Assembly (NCBI GenBank): GCA_964242305.1
Contig: CAXTBB010000005.1
Location: 87,896-151,895, forward strand
Origin: DATLGB01 sp964242305
GTDB taxonomy: Bacteria > Actinomycetota > Thermoleophilia > Solirubrobacterales > Solirubrobacteraceae
DNA length: 64,000 bases
Direction: 5' to 3'
Shown here: one piece after another, positions 54,308-63,191 of the stretch
Numbering within the stretch: the first letter of the stretch is position 1
Layout of the letters: every line of letters starts with the position of its first letter
Made by a program: the position numbers and the translations under genes
The notes under the pieces: generated by a model
What the model was told of the DNA's origin: nothing
The model's input: only the letters and a program-made list of their open reading frames with translations
Database searches by the model: none

Positions 54308-57300
54308 TCAGCGTCGCACGGCTCGGGTGACGCGGTAGTCGGCGCCGAGGGCGTGCACCGTCAGGGTGATCGCCAGCGGGCCGCGGCCGCGCGCGACCGG
54401 GACGCGCAGGACGCCGTGCCCGCGGGCCTTCAGGCGCAGCGTGCGTCCCTTCGCGCGGGCGACCGCGGCGACGCCGGAGCGGACGCGCACGGCGACCCGC
54501 CGCGCCCCGCGTGCGACGCGCTTCGGGACGGTGACCTTCAGGAAGCGCGGGGTGACCGCGGTGACGCGCAGCTTGACGTGGGCGCCGGGCCGGCGGGCGC
54601 CGCGCACGCCGAGCGACAGGACGTGCGTCCCCGGCGGCAGGTCCCGGGCGGTGGCGGGCGCGCCACGGGCGATCGTGCGGCCGTCGAGCCGCCACACGAG
54701 GCGCTTCGGGGCGATCTGGCCGGTGACCGTCCCGGCGGAGCCGGCCAGCGCGAGCGCGGCGTCGGAGCGCACCCGGGCACCCGCCGTCGGGCTGTCGATG
54801 CTGACCTGCGCCGGCGCGCCGCGGGTGCGGAAGCGCTTGGAGACCGCCACCGCCGAGCGGAAGCCGTCATTGACGGACACGCGCAGGCGCGCCCGGCGGG
54901 CGGCCGTGAAGTAGGCCGCCGGCAGTCGGGTCGACGCGGCGCTGCCCCGGTAGACGCGCCGCCAGGTCTTCCCGTCGTTGGCCGACACCTCGACGGTGGC
55001 GGTGAGCTTGTCGCCGTCGGCGTCGGCCTGCTTCCAGGCGACGCGCACGGCCTTGCGGCCCCCGACCGTCGCGCCTGCGGCGGGGGCGGTGATGGCGACG
55101 GTGGGCGCGTGCGCGGATTGGGCCTTCGCGTCGAGCGCGGTGCCGCTCGCCGCGACGATGGCGACCCGGGTGACCCCGGCGGCCGGGAGCCGGCCCGTGT
55201 ACGAATGCAGGCCGGAGTCATCGAGCGTCTCGTCGACCAGACCCGCGCGCGCGACCTCGGCGCCGCTCGCGCCGTAGCCGACGAGCACCGGACCGACCCC
55301 GGCCGGAGTCGGCGTCCCGCTGCCGGGCTCGACCGTGAGGATCGCGGCGCCCCCGTCGCGCCCGATCGCGCCGACGGAGAGCACGGGCGTGTCCTTCCCC
55401 GCCTGGCGCGCGACGCCGATCGTCCCGCCCGTCTTCTTCGTCCACGCCTCCAGTGACGCGACCTCCTCGTCCCAACCCTTCGGCGAGAGCCAGGCGTTCG
55501 GATAGCTGGTGGCGCTCGGGGTCTCGACGGTCGCGGCGCAGTAGCTCATCAGGTCGTAGAACTGGGCGGCCGAGCCGGGGCTGTTGCTGACCAGCACGCG
55601 GTAGGGCTCCGTCGCGGTCAGCGGCTGGTTCGGGTTGGGCGCGATGCCCCACAGGTCGAGCCCGACACCGTCGAGCTGGCCCTTGTCGTCGGGTGGCCAC
55701 GGCTCGCCCGCCTGGTCGTCGTCGGGGCCGGTGCCCGGGCAGTTCTGGCCTGCGTGGGGGCGCCCGAGCGCATGCCCGAGCTCGTGGGCGACCGAGGTCA
55801 GTGGACGACTGACGTTGCCGAGCATCACGGGGCGCGCGCCGAAGGGCCCGGAGGGCAGCTCGGCGATCGAGCCCGTGGTGACCCCCGCGATGTCGCTCGC
55901 GACGCCGGGCGCGACGCCGGCGGTGATCGTCCGGTCACCGATCAGCTGGCTCCAGCCCTTGATGGTGTTGAACGTGCCCCCCTCGACGATGTCGCGCCGC
56001 GAGAGGGACCCGAGCGCCAGCGAGTACTCGTCCTTGTGGTCGGCGAGGTAGATGAGTCCGGAGATGTCCTCGTCGCCCTGATACCCCCACACGTAGGCGT
56101 CGCCCGGATGCAGCAGCCGCGCGGACCGGAAGGCGTCGTCGGCGCTGCCAGGACCGGTGCCGTTGGCGAACACGCGGATCGGCTTGATCGACGGCGACCG
56201 CAGCCGGGTGAAGCCCACGTTGCGGACCGTGAAGCGCTTCATGGTCTGACAGAAGGTCGACGCGCACTCGTCGAGCACGGAGCCGGTGCTCGTCGGCGCC
56301 AGCGGCTGGATCACCGCCCGCAGTGTCACGTTGCCGTAGGTGAACGACGGCGGGAGGTCGTAGGTGAAGACGTTGTCGCGGCTGTAGCGGTCCGCCTCCC
56401 GCACGCAGCCGACGTCACCGGGTTTGACCGCGGCAGGGGCGGCGATCGGGCTGAGCGGGCTGCCGGGGATCGGCTTGCCGCCGCGGAAGCCCTCCAGCCG
56501 GACGGTGACGCCCTTGATCTGGGTCGCGTTGGTGAGGATCCAGGCCGACGTGAACACGCGGGCGACGGTCTGGTCGCCGTCGACGAGCCGCGCCCCGGTG
56601 TACGGCACGGACGACTCGATGTGCGAGAAGTTGCGGGTCGGGACCGTCGAGCAGCCGCCGTCGCCGAGCGTCTGGACGCCCTGGGTCACCTCGATGCCAC
56701 GCGCCGCGAGCGCGTAGCGGATCGAGGGGACGACGGTCAGGTTGAAGCCCCCGAAGGCGGCGGTCGTCCCGTGGCCGGGGATGTCGACGGTGGCGGCCAC
56801 GGTCTCCCGGCTTCCGCTGGCCGTGGCCACGCCGGCCTGCGCCGTCAGGCCGACCTTGAACAGCGTCGGGCCCGCCGAGGCCGGGAAGCTGGCCGGGGAG
56901 GCGTCGACCGTGAGGCCGGTCGCCCCCGCGGTCGTCGTGGTGCGGACGAGCGCGTCCGGCGGGATGTCGATGGGCGTGACCAGGGTGTCGACGCGGGTCA
57001 GTCCGGCCCCGGCGCGCAGCACGACGTCGTCGGGGTTCGGGCCCGTGAGGAGCAGTTGCGGGACGCGCACCGGGGCGGCGATGCGCAGCTCGGAGGGGAC
57101 GCCGGGCGGTGCGGCGGCCGGGTCGTCGCTGGTGGCCAGCAGGCGGAGCGTCCCGTCCGGGACGCGCGCGGCGGCCTTGTCGACACTGGCGCTGACCGTG
57201 ACCGGCGTGGTCGGGGCGGACCCGTCGACGGTGGCGGGGGAGACGGTGGCCGTCACGCCGGGCGGGGCCTGCACCGACAGGTTGACGCGGCCGTTGGACA

Positions 57301-58276
57301 GGCTGTGTCGCGTCAGGGTCGCCGCGTAGGTGACGGCGTCGCCGCGGTAGAGGTCGGTCGGCGCCGGGCCTGACTGTGCGAGCGTGACGTTGGGCGGCTG
57401 GACCGTGACCGGGAACGTGGCGTCCACGGGCGTCGCCGCGCCGGCCGTCCCGTCGACCGGCGTGGCGCGCAGCGTCGCCGACACGGGTGCCGGCGTGGCG
57501 GGCGCGTTGGCGGCCCCGGTCAGCGTGATCTTGACCGGGCTGCGCAGCGTGCTGCCGTTGGCCTGGCTCGGGTCGACCGCGGCCGTCACGCCCGCGGGGA
57601 GCCCGCTGACGGAGAGGTTGACCCGGCCCGTCGAGCCGCCCTTGCGCCGCAGCGAGACGGTGGTCGACGCGCTGGCCCCGCGCTCGACGGAGACCGGAGT
57701 CGTGGTGACGTCCTCCCAGGCCACGGACGGCGACTCGGCGCCGGCGGGCGCGTCGAAGGAGAGGTCGTCGAAGAGCATCGTGCAGATGCCGTCGCTGACG
57801 TACACCTCGACGTGGTCGATCGTCTTGCCGGGGTCGGCGACGAGCAGCAGCTGCTGCCAACCGAGCCCGCTGGTGATGGAGAGGCTGGTGTGCGCGGCGG
57901 GGTTGCCGGCGGCGTCGAAGCCGTCCATGGTCACCTCGCGCGCGTTGGGATCGTTCGCGTAGGGGTCGTGGACCCAGAGCCCCACCTGCGTGCGCGGGGA
58001 CGAGAAGAGCCCGTCGAACGAGACGGTGCTGCCGGGCGCGCAGGTGTGGTCGGTCGCGCGCAGGAGCTTGGTCCCGCCGTGGGCCAGCGTGTTCGTCTCG
58101 GCGCTCAGCGAGGCCGGCGGGTCGAGCTGGACGCCCAGGCCCGAGTACTGGGCGCCGACCGCCTCGCCGTCGGCGAGGTCCTCGAAGCCGATGACGGTGT
58201 CCGCGGCGTGAGCGGGGGCGCAGATGACCAGCGCCGCGATGACCGTGAGGAGGCGCCGGAGCCGACGGGTGCCCAT
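54308..58276 (-). CDS. Large secreted protein with metzincin zinc motif, 1322 aa
   Basis: The signal peptide MGTRRLRRLLTVIAALVICAPAHA is followed by an N-terminal domain (VIGFEDLADGEAVGAQYSGLGVQ) and Ig-like segments up to about residue 520. A protease-like region near residues 560-930 follows. It contains VAHELGHALGRPHAG, an exact HExxHxxGxxH zinc motif, and DLMSYCAA as the Met-turn, both typical of metzincins. The C-terminal 400 residues are again beta-rich Ig-like (VAWKQADADGDKLTATVEVSANDGKTW, LVWRLDGRTI). Probably an extracellular peptidase; the substrate is unknown. Confidence 0.82.
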   Translation of the reverse strand: MGTRRLRRLLTVIAALVICAPAHAADTVIGFEDLADGEAVGAQYSGLGVQLDPPASLSAETNTLAHGGTKLLRATDHTCAPGSTVSFDGLFSSPRTQVGLWVHDPYANDPNAREVTMDGFDAAGNPAAHTSLSITSGLGWQQLLLVADPGKTIDHVEVYVSDGICTMLFDDLSFDAPAGAESPSVAWEDVTTTPVSVERGASASTTVSLRRKGGSTGRVNLSVSGLPAGVTAAVDPSQANGSTLRSPVKITLTGAANAPATPAPVSATLRATPVDGTAGAATPVDATFPVTVQPPNVTLAQSGPAPTDLYRGDAVTYAATLTRHSLSNGRVNLSVQAPPGVTATVSPATVDGSAPTTPVTVSASVDKAAARVPDGTLRLLATSDDPAAAPPGVPSELRIAAPVRVPQLLLTGPNPDDVVLRAGAGLTRVDTLVTPIDIPPDALVRTTTTAGATGLTVDASPASFPASAGPTLFKVGLTAQAGVATASGSRETVAATVDIPGHGTTAAFGGFNLTVVPSIRYALAARGIEVTQGVQTLGDGGCSTVPTRNFSHIESSVPYTGARLVDGDQTVARVFTSAWILTNATQIKGVTVRLEGFRGGKPIPGSPLSPIAAPAAVKPGDVGCVREADRYSRDNVFTYDLPPSFTYGNVTLRAVIQPLAPTSTGSVLDECASTFCQTMKRFTVRNVGFTRLRSPSIKPIRVFANGTGPGSADDAFRSARLLHPGDAYVWGYQGDEDISGLIYLADHKDEYSLALGSLSRRDIVEGGTFNTIKGWSQLIGDRTITAGVAPGVASDIAGVTTGSIAELPSGPFGARPVMLGNVSRPLTSVAHELGHALGRPHAGQNCPGTGPDDDQAGEPWPPDDKGQLDGVGLDLWGIAPNPNQPLTATEPYRVLVSNSPGSAAQFYDLMSYCAATVETPSATSYPNAWLSPKGWDEEVASLEAWTKKTGGTIGVARQAGKDTPVLSVGAIGRDGGAAILTVEPGSGTPTPAGVGPVLVGYGASGAEVARAGLVDETLDDSGLHSYTGRLPAAGVTRVAIVAASGTALDAKAQSAHAPTVAITAPAAGATVGGRKAVRVAWKQADADGDKLTATVEVSANDGKTWRRVYRGSAASTRLPAAYFTAARRARLRVSVNDGFRSAVAVSKRFRTRGAPAQVSIDSPTAGARVRSDAALALAGSAGTVTGQIAPKRLVWRLDGRTIARGAPATARDLPPGTHVLSLGVRGARRPGAHVKLRVTAVTPRFLKVTVPKRVARGARRVAVRVRSGVAAVARAKGRTLRLKARGHGVLRVPVARGRGPLAITLTVHALGADYRVTRAVRR

Positions 58277-58302
58277 CGGCGCGCGATGCTACCGAAGATC
58301 GA

Positions 58303-58719
58303 TCAGCGGCTGAACGGCCGGTGCCGGGCCATGCCGAGCGCGTCCAGCGTCCCGACGAGGACGGCCTCGGCCTCGTCGGTGCCCATCAGCGGCGTGGGGG
58401 GCGCCGCCTCCGGGGGGTGACGGAAGATGCGGTCGAACCAGCCCCGCCGCGGCTCCGGCGGAGGGGCCGCGTGACCGACCTCCGCGCTCAAGTGGACCCG
58501 GGTCCCGAAGCCCGACGGCTCCAGCTCGAGGCGTCCGGCCGCCCGCTCGCCCTCCCATACGACGAGCGAGGCGTCCGAGACCCGGGTGATGCGGATGTCG
58601 CCGAAGGGCTCGAGCAGTGAGCCGAGGGCCTCGGGGTCCGAGACCTCGGCCCACAGCTCGGGGCCGGACTTCACCAACGTGCGCTTGGCGGTCAACATCG
58701 TGCCGGGGTCTTCACGCAT
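58303..58719 (-). CDS. SRPBCC-like small protein, 138 aa
   Basis: The sequence MLTAKRTLVKSGPELWAEVSDPEALGSLLEPFGDIRITRVSDASLVVWEGERAAGRLELEPSGFGTRVHLSAEV has the pattern of START/SRPBCC helix-grip proteins. The C-terminal part WFDRIFRHPPEA with EAEAVLVGTLDALGMARHRPFSR is a helical tail. The start at MREDPGTML (58719) was chosen; a longer frame up to 58767 has no support. It is divergent from the PAS gene and lies 27 nt from the start of the large protease gene. The ligand is unknown. Confidence 0.6.
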   Translation of the reverse strand: MREDPGTMLTAKRTLVKSGPELWAEVSDPEALGSLLEPFGDIRITRVSDASLVVWEGERAAGRLELEPSGFGTRVHLSAEVGHAAPPPEPRRGWFDRIFRHPPEAAPPTPLMGTDEAEAVLVGTLDALGMARHRPFSR

Positions 58720-58775
58720 CTGTGCGCAACCTCCTCCCCCTGCAACGCGCCTGTCGGTAGCGTTCACAATCGGAG

Positions 58776-59174
58776 ATGGAGGGAGGGCAACGGCCGCTCG
58801 AGTTGATCCTTGCCCGCAACCTGCTGGCGAGCTTGTCGACGCCCTCGTTCCTGGTCGACCACCGCGGCGAGATCGCCTTCTACAACGAGGCCGCGGGCGA
58901 GTTGCTGGGCCGTCGCTACGAGGACACCGGGCCGATGCCGGCGGCGGAATGGGCCGAGCGCCACGGCCCGTTCGACCGCAAGGGCAAGCCGATCCCGTTC
59001 CGCAAGCTCGACCTCACGGAGGCGCTGCGCGGGCACCGCCCCGCCCATTCGCGCTTCTCCATCCGCACGGTCGACGGCACCCTGCACCGGATCGCCGCCA
59101 GCGGGCTGCCGATCGTCGGCACCGGTGGGTACCACGGAGCCATCGTGGTGTTCTGGCCGGAGGAGACGGAGTGA
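58776..59174 (+). CDS. Stand-alone PAS domain protein, 132 aa
   Basis: A single PAS domain with little else: LARNLLASLSTPSFLVDHRGEIAFYNEAAGELLGRRYEDTG, then FSIRTVDGTLHRIAASGLPIVGTGGYHGAIVVFWPE. No kinase, cyclase or DNA-binding part is attached. Its TGA overlaps the GTG start of an MBL-fold hydrolase (GTGA, 59171-59174), so both proteins should be made in equal amounts. A signal-controlled hydrolase complex is possible but speculative. Confidence 0.8.
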   Translation: MEGGQRPLELILARNLLASLSTPSFLVDHRGEIAFYNEAAGELLGRRYEDTGPMPAAEWAERHGPFDRKGKPIPFRKLDLTEALRGHRPAHSRFSIRTVDGTLHRIAASGLPIVGTGGYHGAIVVFWPEETE

Positions 59175-60043
59175 AGGTGAAGGTGTGGGGCGCGCGCGGC
59201 TCCGTGCCGACGCCAGGGCCGGACACGTGGCGCTACGGCGGCAACACGTCGTGCGTGCAGGTCACGCTGGCCGACGGCTCCACGCTGGTGCTCGACGCCG
59301 GCACCGGCATCCGCCCGCTCGGGCTCACGATGCCCGCGCCCGACCGCCCGGTCCACATCCTGCTCACCCACCTGCACCTGGACCACATCCAGGGCCTGAT
59401 GTTCTTCGCGCCGATGTTCAACCCGGACTCGGAGATCGTGATCTGGGGTCCCGCCCACCCGTCAGCGCCCGAGGCGCCGTTGCGCGACCGCATCGCCCGC
59501 TACCTGAGCGCCCCGCTGACCCCCGTCGAGGTCCGCGAGCTGCCCTGCGACGTCTCCTTCCGCGAGTGCGAGGGCGCGGAGTGGTCGATCGGCGGCGCCA
59601 CCATCCGGGCCTGCGCGGTCAGCCACCGCGGGCCGACGCTCGGCTTCCGCATCGAAGAGGACGGCGCCGTGCTCACCTACATCCCCGACCACGAGCCGGC
59701 GCTGGGCGCCGACCTCAACGCGCTCGGGGACGAGTGGATCTCGGGCCTGGAGCTGGCCCGCGACGCCGACCTGCTGCTCCACGACGCCCAGTACACGGCG
59801 GCGCAGTACCCGCACCACCTAGGGTGGGGCCACTCGGCCATCCCCGACGCGCTGTGCTTCGCCCGCCGCGCCAAGGCGCGCCGCCTCCTGGCCTTCCACC
59901 ACGAGCCGGTGCACTCCGACGAGGAGATGGACCGCATCGCGGCCGAGGCGCAGCAGCAGTGGGTCGACCTCGGAGCAGACGCGCAGACCCTCGCCTTCGC
60001 GACCGAGCGGACCGAGATCGAGTTGACGCCGGCGGTCGCTTGA
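59171..60043 (+). CDS. MBL fold metallo-hydrolase (PhnP/RNase Z-like), 290 aa
   Basis: MKVKVWGARGSVPTPGPDTWRYGGNTSCVQV is the N-terminus of the cyclic phosphodiesterase-like MBL group. The metal motif THLHLDHIQGLMFF is HxHxDH. Further ligands are likely in CAVSHRGPTLGFRIEEDG, YIPDHEP and LLLHDAQYTAAQY, and the end has LLAFHHEPVHSDEEMDR. It probably cleaves a phosphodiester. The GTG start overlaps the PAS gene stop. The combination of a PAS protein and this hydrolase as a coupled pair is notable. Confidence 0.82.
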   Translation: MKVKVWGARGSVPTPGPDTWRYGGNTSCVQVTLADGSTLVLDAGTGIRPLGLTMPAPDRPVHILLTHLHLDHIQGLMFFAPMFNPDSEIVIWGPAHPSAPEAPLRDRIARYLSAPLTPVEVRELPCDVSFRECEGAEWSIGGATIRACAVSHRGPTLGFRIEEDGAVLTYIPDHEPALGADLNALGDEWISGLELARDADLLLHDAQYTAAQYPHHLGWGHSAIPDALCFARRAKARRLLAFHHEPVHSDEEMDRIAAEAQQQWVDLGADAQTLAFATERTEIELTPAVA

Positions 60044-60064
60044 ACCCGATTGTTGTGGTAGGTG

Positions 60065-60079
60065 TTAGGGGGTCCTAAC
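60065..60079 (+). promoter_or_regulatory. Candidate DtxR/IdeR-type box upstream of efeUO
   Basis: GTTAGG (60064-60069) and CCTAAC (60074-60079) form a perfect 6-bp inverted repeat with 4 nt between. Longer context TAGGTGTTAGG ... TCCTAACCTGG resembles the IdeR consensus of mycobacteria (TTAGGTTAGGCTAACCTAA). It lies 13 nt before the start codon at 60092, so bound repressor would block transcription. A DtxR-family regulator is encoded at 28504. Confidence 0.6.
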
Positions 60080-60091
60080 CTGGAGATCCTG

Positions 60092-62041
60092 ATGCTGCCG
60101 ACATTCGTGATAACCCTCCGCGAGGGGGTGGAGGCCTCCCTCATCGTGGGGATCATCGCCGCCTTCCTCGTCCAGGAGGGGCGCCGCGACGCGCTCAACC
60201 GCGTGTGGCTCGGCGTCGGCGCCGCCGTCGTGCTGTGCGTCGCGGTCGCCATCGGTCTCGAGGCGGTCGGCTCCTCCCTGCCCCAGAAGGAGCAGGAGGG
60301 CATGGAGACGGTCATCGGCCTGATCGCGGTCGCCGCGGTCACCTACATGGTGGTCTGGATGCGCGCCCACGCGCGCAACCTGAAGGGCGCGCTCCAGGAC
60401 AACGCGCGCTCGGCGCTCGCCTCCGGGTCGGCCGGCGCGCTGATCGCGATGGCGTTCCTCGCCGTCCTGCGCGAGGGCTTCGAGACCTCCGTCTTCCTGC
60501 TGGCCGTCTTCCAGGACGCCACCAACACGACCGCCGCCGGCACGGGCGCCGTCCTCGGCCTGATCACCGCGCTGGTCATCGGCTACGCGCTCTACAAGGG
60601 CGGCCTTCGCATCAACCTGCAGAAGTTCTTCCGCTTCACCGGCGTCGTCCTCGCGCTCGTCGCGGCGGGCCTGTTCGCCGGCGCCGTCCACACGGCCCAC
60701 GAGGCCGGCTGGTGGAACGCGCTCCAGGCGCACCCGATCGACCTGAGCTCCATCGTCGCGCCCGGCACCGTCCGCGGCGCCCTGTTGACCGGGATGCTCG
60801 GTCTCCAACCGTCTCCGACCACCGGCGAGATCCTCGCCTACTTCCTCCTGGTGATTCCCATGCTCCTGTTCGTCCTCTGGCCCACCGGCCGCCCCAAGCG
60901 CAGCCAGCCCTCGAAGGCCGTCCGCGGCGCCGCCACCGCGACGCTGCTGCTGGTCGCCGCGCTGGTCGTGACCTCCTGCGGATCGTCCTCGAAGGACGCC
61001 GCCGGCGGCAAGGGCTCGAAGGCGATCGCCGTCACGCTGAGCAGCAACGGCTGCACGCCCGTCGACATCAAGACCGCCTCCGGCCCGACCACGTTCAACG
61101 TCACGGGCGGCGGGGACGGCTCCGTCACCGAGTTCGAGGTCTTCGACGGCAGCCGCATCCTCGGCGAGGTCGAGAACGTCACCCCGGGCCTGAAGCGCTC
61201 CTTCGCGCTCACCCTGAAGGCCGGCGACTACGTGCTGTCCTGCACGGGCGGCAGCCAGGAGCCGACCGGCAAGCTGACCGTGACCGCCTCCAACGGCGCC
61301 GAGGTCAAGGCCAGCGCCGACGAGGCCGCCGCCGTCAAGGCCTACCGCGGCTACGTCGAGCGCCAGACCGCGCTGCTCGTCACCACCACCAAGACGTTCA
61401 CGGACGCCGTCATCGCCGGCGACCTCGCGGGCGCCAGGAAGGCCTACGCCCCGGCGCGTATCCCCTACGAGCGCATCGAGCCGATCGCCGAGTCCATCGG
61501 CGGCCTCGACCCCGCCATCGACGCCCGCGAGGGCGACGTCCCCAAGAAGCGGTGGACCGGCTTCCACGTGATCGAGAAGTCCCTGTGGGTGGACAACACG
61601 ACCAAGGGCATGGCCCCGGTCGCCAGGAAGCTCCAGCGGGACGTCGTGAAGCTCAACCGCGTCGCCAAGACCGTCGACATCGAGCCCGCCCAGGTCGCCA
61701 ACGGCGCCGTGGCGCTGCTCGGCGAGGTCTCCAAGTCGAAGATCACGGGCGAGGAGGAGCGCTACTCGCACATCGACCTGGTCGACTTCGAGGCCAACGT
61801 CCAGGGTGCCCGCGCCGCCTACGAGATCGTCGCGCCGCTGCTGCGCGCCGACAAGCCGGACCTCGCCAAGGAGATCGCCTCGCAGTTCACGGCAGTCGAC
61901 GGGCTGCTCAAGCCCTACCGGACGGGCGACACCTTCAAGAGCTACACGACGCTCAACAAGAGCGACACCCGGTCGCTGAGCCGTGGCATCGACGCCCTCG
62001 CCGAGCCCTTGTCCCAGGTCCCAGCCCAGATCGTCGGTTAG
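60092..62041 (+). CDS. EfeU-EfeO fusion: Fe permease with cupredoxin-M75 lipoprotein, 649 aa
   Basis: Residues 1-285 are an FTR1/EfeU permease with seven membrane segments and the Fe-binding motifs REGVEAS (N-terminal) and REGFETS near residue 130. The sequence then runs without a stop into an EfeO part. A hydrophobic stretch with a lipobox-like LVVTSC is followed by a cupredoxin domain near residues 310-410. After that comes an M75-type domain with the conserved HVIEKSLW (HxxE). EfeU and EfeO are normally separate proteins. The start ATG at 60092 has GGAG 8 nt upstream. EfeB follows after 10 nt. Confidence 0.9.
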   Translation: MLPTFVITLREGVEASLIVGIIAAFLVQEGRRDALNRVWLGVGAAVVLCVAVAIGLEAVGSSLPQKEQEGMETVIGLIAVAAVTYMVVWMRAHARNLKGALQDNARSALASGSAGALIAMAFLAVLREGFETSVFLLAVFQDATNTTAAGTGAVLGLITALVIGYALYKGGLRINLQKFFRFTGVVLALVAAGLFAGAVHTAHEAGWWNALQAHPIDLSSIVAPGTVRGALLTGMLGLQPSPTTGEILAYFLLVIPMLLFVLWPTGRPKRSQPSKAVRGAATATLLLVAALVVTSCGSSSKDAAGGKGSKAIAVTLSSNGCTPVDIKTASGPTTFNVTGGGDGSVTEFEVFDGSRILGEVENVTPGLKRSFALTLKAGDYVLSCTGGSQEPTGKLTVTASNGAEVKASADEAAAVKAYRGYVERQTALLVTTTKTFTDAVIAGDLAGARKAYAPARIPYERIEPIAESIGGLDPAIDAREGDVPKKRWTGFHVIEKSLWVDNTTKGMAPVARKLQRDVVKLNRVAKTVDIEPAQVANGAVALLGEVSKSKITGEEERYSHIDLVDFEANVQGARAAYEIVAPLLRADKPDLAKEIASQFTAVDGLLKPYRTGDTFKSYTTLNKSDTRSLSRGIDALAEPLSQVPAQIVG

Positions 62042-62051
62042 TGGGCCACTG

Positions 62052-63191
62052 ATGGGCTTCACCCGGCGCGGACTGCTCGGCGCTGGCGCCGGCGCCGCCG
62101 TCGGGTTCGGCGCCTCGCGCCTGATCGACGATGAGGAAGACGGGGGCGCGGGCGCCGGGACGGGCCGCGTCCCGTTCCACGGCCGGCACCAGGCCGGGAT
62201 CGTCACGCCCGCGCAGGACCGGCTGCATTTCGCGGCCTTCGACGTGCTCACGAAGGACCGCCGCGAGCTGCGCGACCTGCTGGCCACCTGGACCGCGGCG
62301 GCCGCGCGGCTCACGGACGGCGAGCAGGTCCCGGGGCAGAGCAACACGCCGCTGGCGCCGCCGGCCGACACGGGCGAGGCGCTCGGCCTGGCCTCCTCGC
62401 GGCTGACCGTCACCTTCGGCTTCGGGCCGCGCTTCGCCCCGGGCCTGAAGGACCTGCCCGCGCTCCCGGGTGACGAGCTCGACCGCGAGCGCTGCGGCGG
62501 CGACCTCGCCGTGCAGGCCTGCGCGGACGACCCGCAGGTCGCCTTCCATGCCGTCCGCAACCTGGCCCGGCTCGGCCGCGGCACGGTCGCCATGCGCTGG
62601 TCGCAGCTCGGCTTCGGCAGGACGTCGACCACCACGCGGGCGCAGAGCACGCCGCGCAACCTGATGGGCTTCAAGGACGGGACGAACAACATCCGCGCCG
62701 AGGACACGGCCGCGCTGCGCGAACATGTGTGGCTGCCCGACGGCGGCTCGTACATGGTCGCCCGCCGCATCCGGATGCTCATCGAGACCTGGGACCGCGC
62801 GTCGCTGGACGACCAGCAGCAGACGATCGGGCGCCTGAAGACCTCGGGCGCACCGCTAGGCGGCGACAGCGAGTTCGACAAGGTCGACATGGCCGACCAG
62901 CCGCGCAACGCGCACATCGCGCTCGCCCATCCGTCGCGCAACGGAGGCGTCAAGATCCTGCGGCGCGGCTACTCGTTCACCGACGGGATGGACGAACGCC
63001 TCGGCGAGCTCGACGCCGGCCTCTTCTTCATCGCCTACATGCGCGATCCCGAGCAGTTCGTCACCCTGCAGCGGCGGCTGGGCGGCAACGACGCGCTCAA
63101 CGAGTACATCAAGCACGTCGGCTCCGGCGTCTTCTACGTGCCGCCGGGGATCCCCCGCGGCGGCTCGGTCGGCGACCACCTGGCGGCCTGA
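62052..63191 (+). CDS. efeB: Dyp-type heme peroxidase EfeB with Tat signal, 379 aa
   Basis: The N-terminus MGFTRRGLLGAGAGAAVGFGA is a twin-arginine signal. The DyP motif GFKDGTNN holds the distal Asp, the proximal His is in RNAHIALAHP and an Arg in RRGYSFTDG. Length and order match EfeB/DeoB of the EfeUOB ferrous iron uptake system, where it oxidises Fe(II) or extracts iron from heme. It lies 10 nt after the EfeU-EfeO fusion gene and is surely co-transcribed with it. Confidence 0.93.
   Translation: MGFTRRGLLGAGAGAAVGFGASRLIDDEEDGGAGAGTGRVPFHGRHQAGIVTPAQDRLHFAAFDVLTKDRRELRDLLATWTAAAARLTDGEQVPGQSNTPLAPPADTGEALGLASSRLTVTFGFGPRFAPGLKDLPALPGDELDRERCGGDLAVQACADDPQVAFHAVRNLARLGRGTVAMRWSQLGFGRTSTTTRAQSTPRNLMGFKDGTNNIRAEDTAALREHVWLPDGGSYMVARRIRMLIETWDRASLDDQQQTIGRLKTSGAPLGGDSEFDKVDMADQPRNAHIALAHPSRNGGVKILRRGYSFTDGMDERLGELDAGLFFIAYMRDPEQFVTLQRRLGGNDALNEYIKHVGSGVFYVPPGIPRGGSVGDHLAA

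Noticed and set aside
60065..62953. Minus-strand open frame of 962 codons
   Set aside because: It is antisense to the EfeU-EfeO fusion and efeB, which carry clear family motifs.
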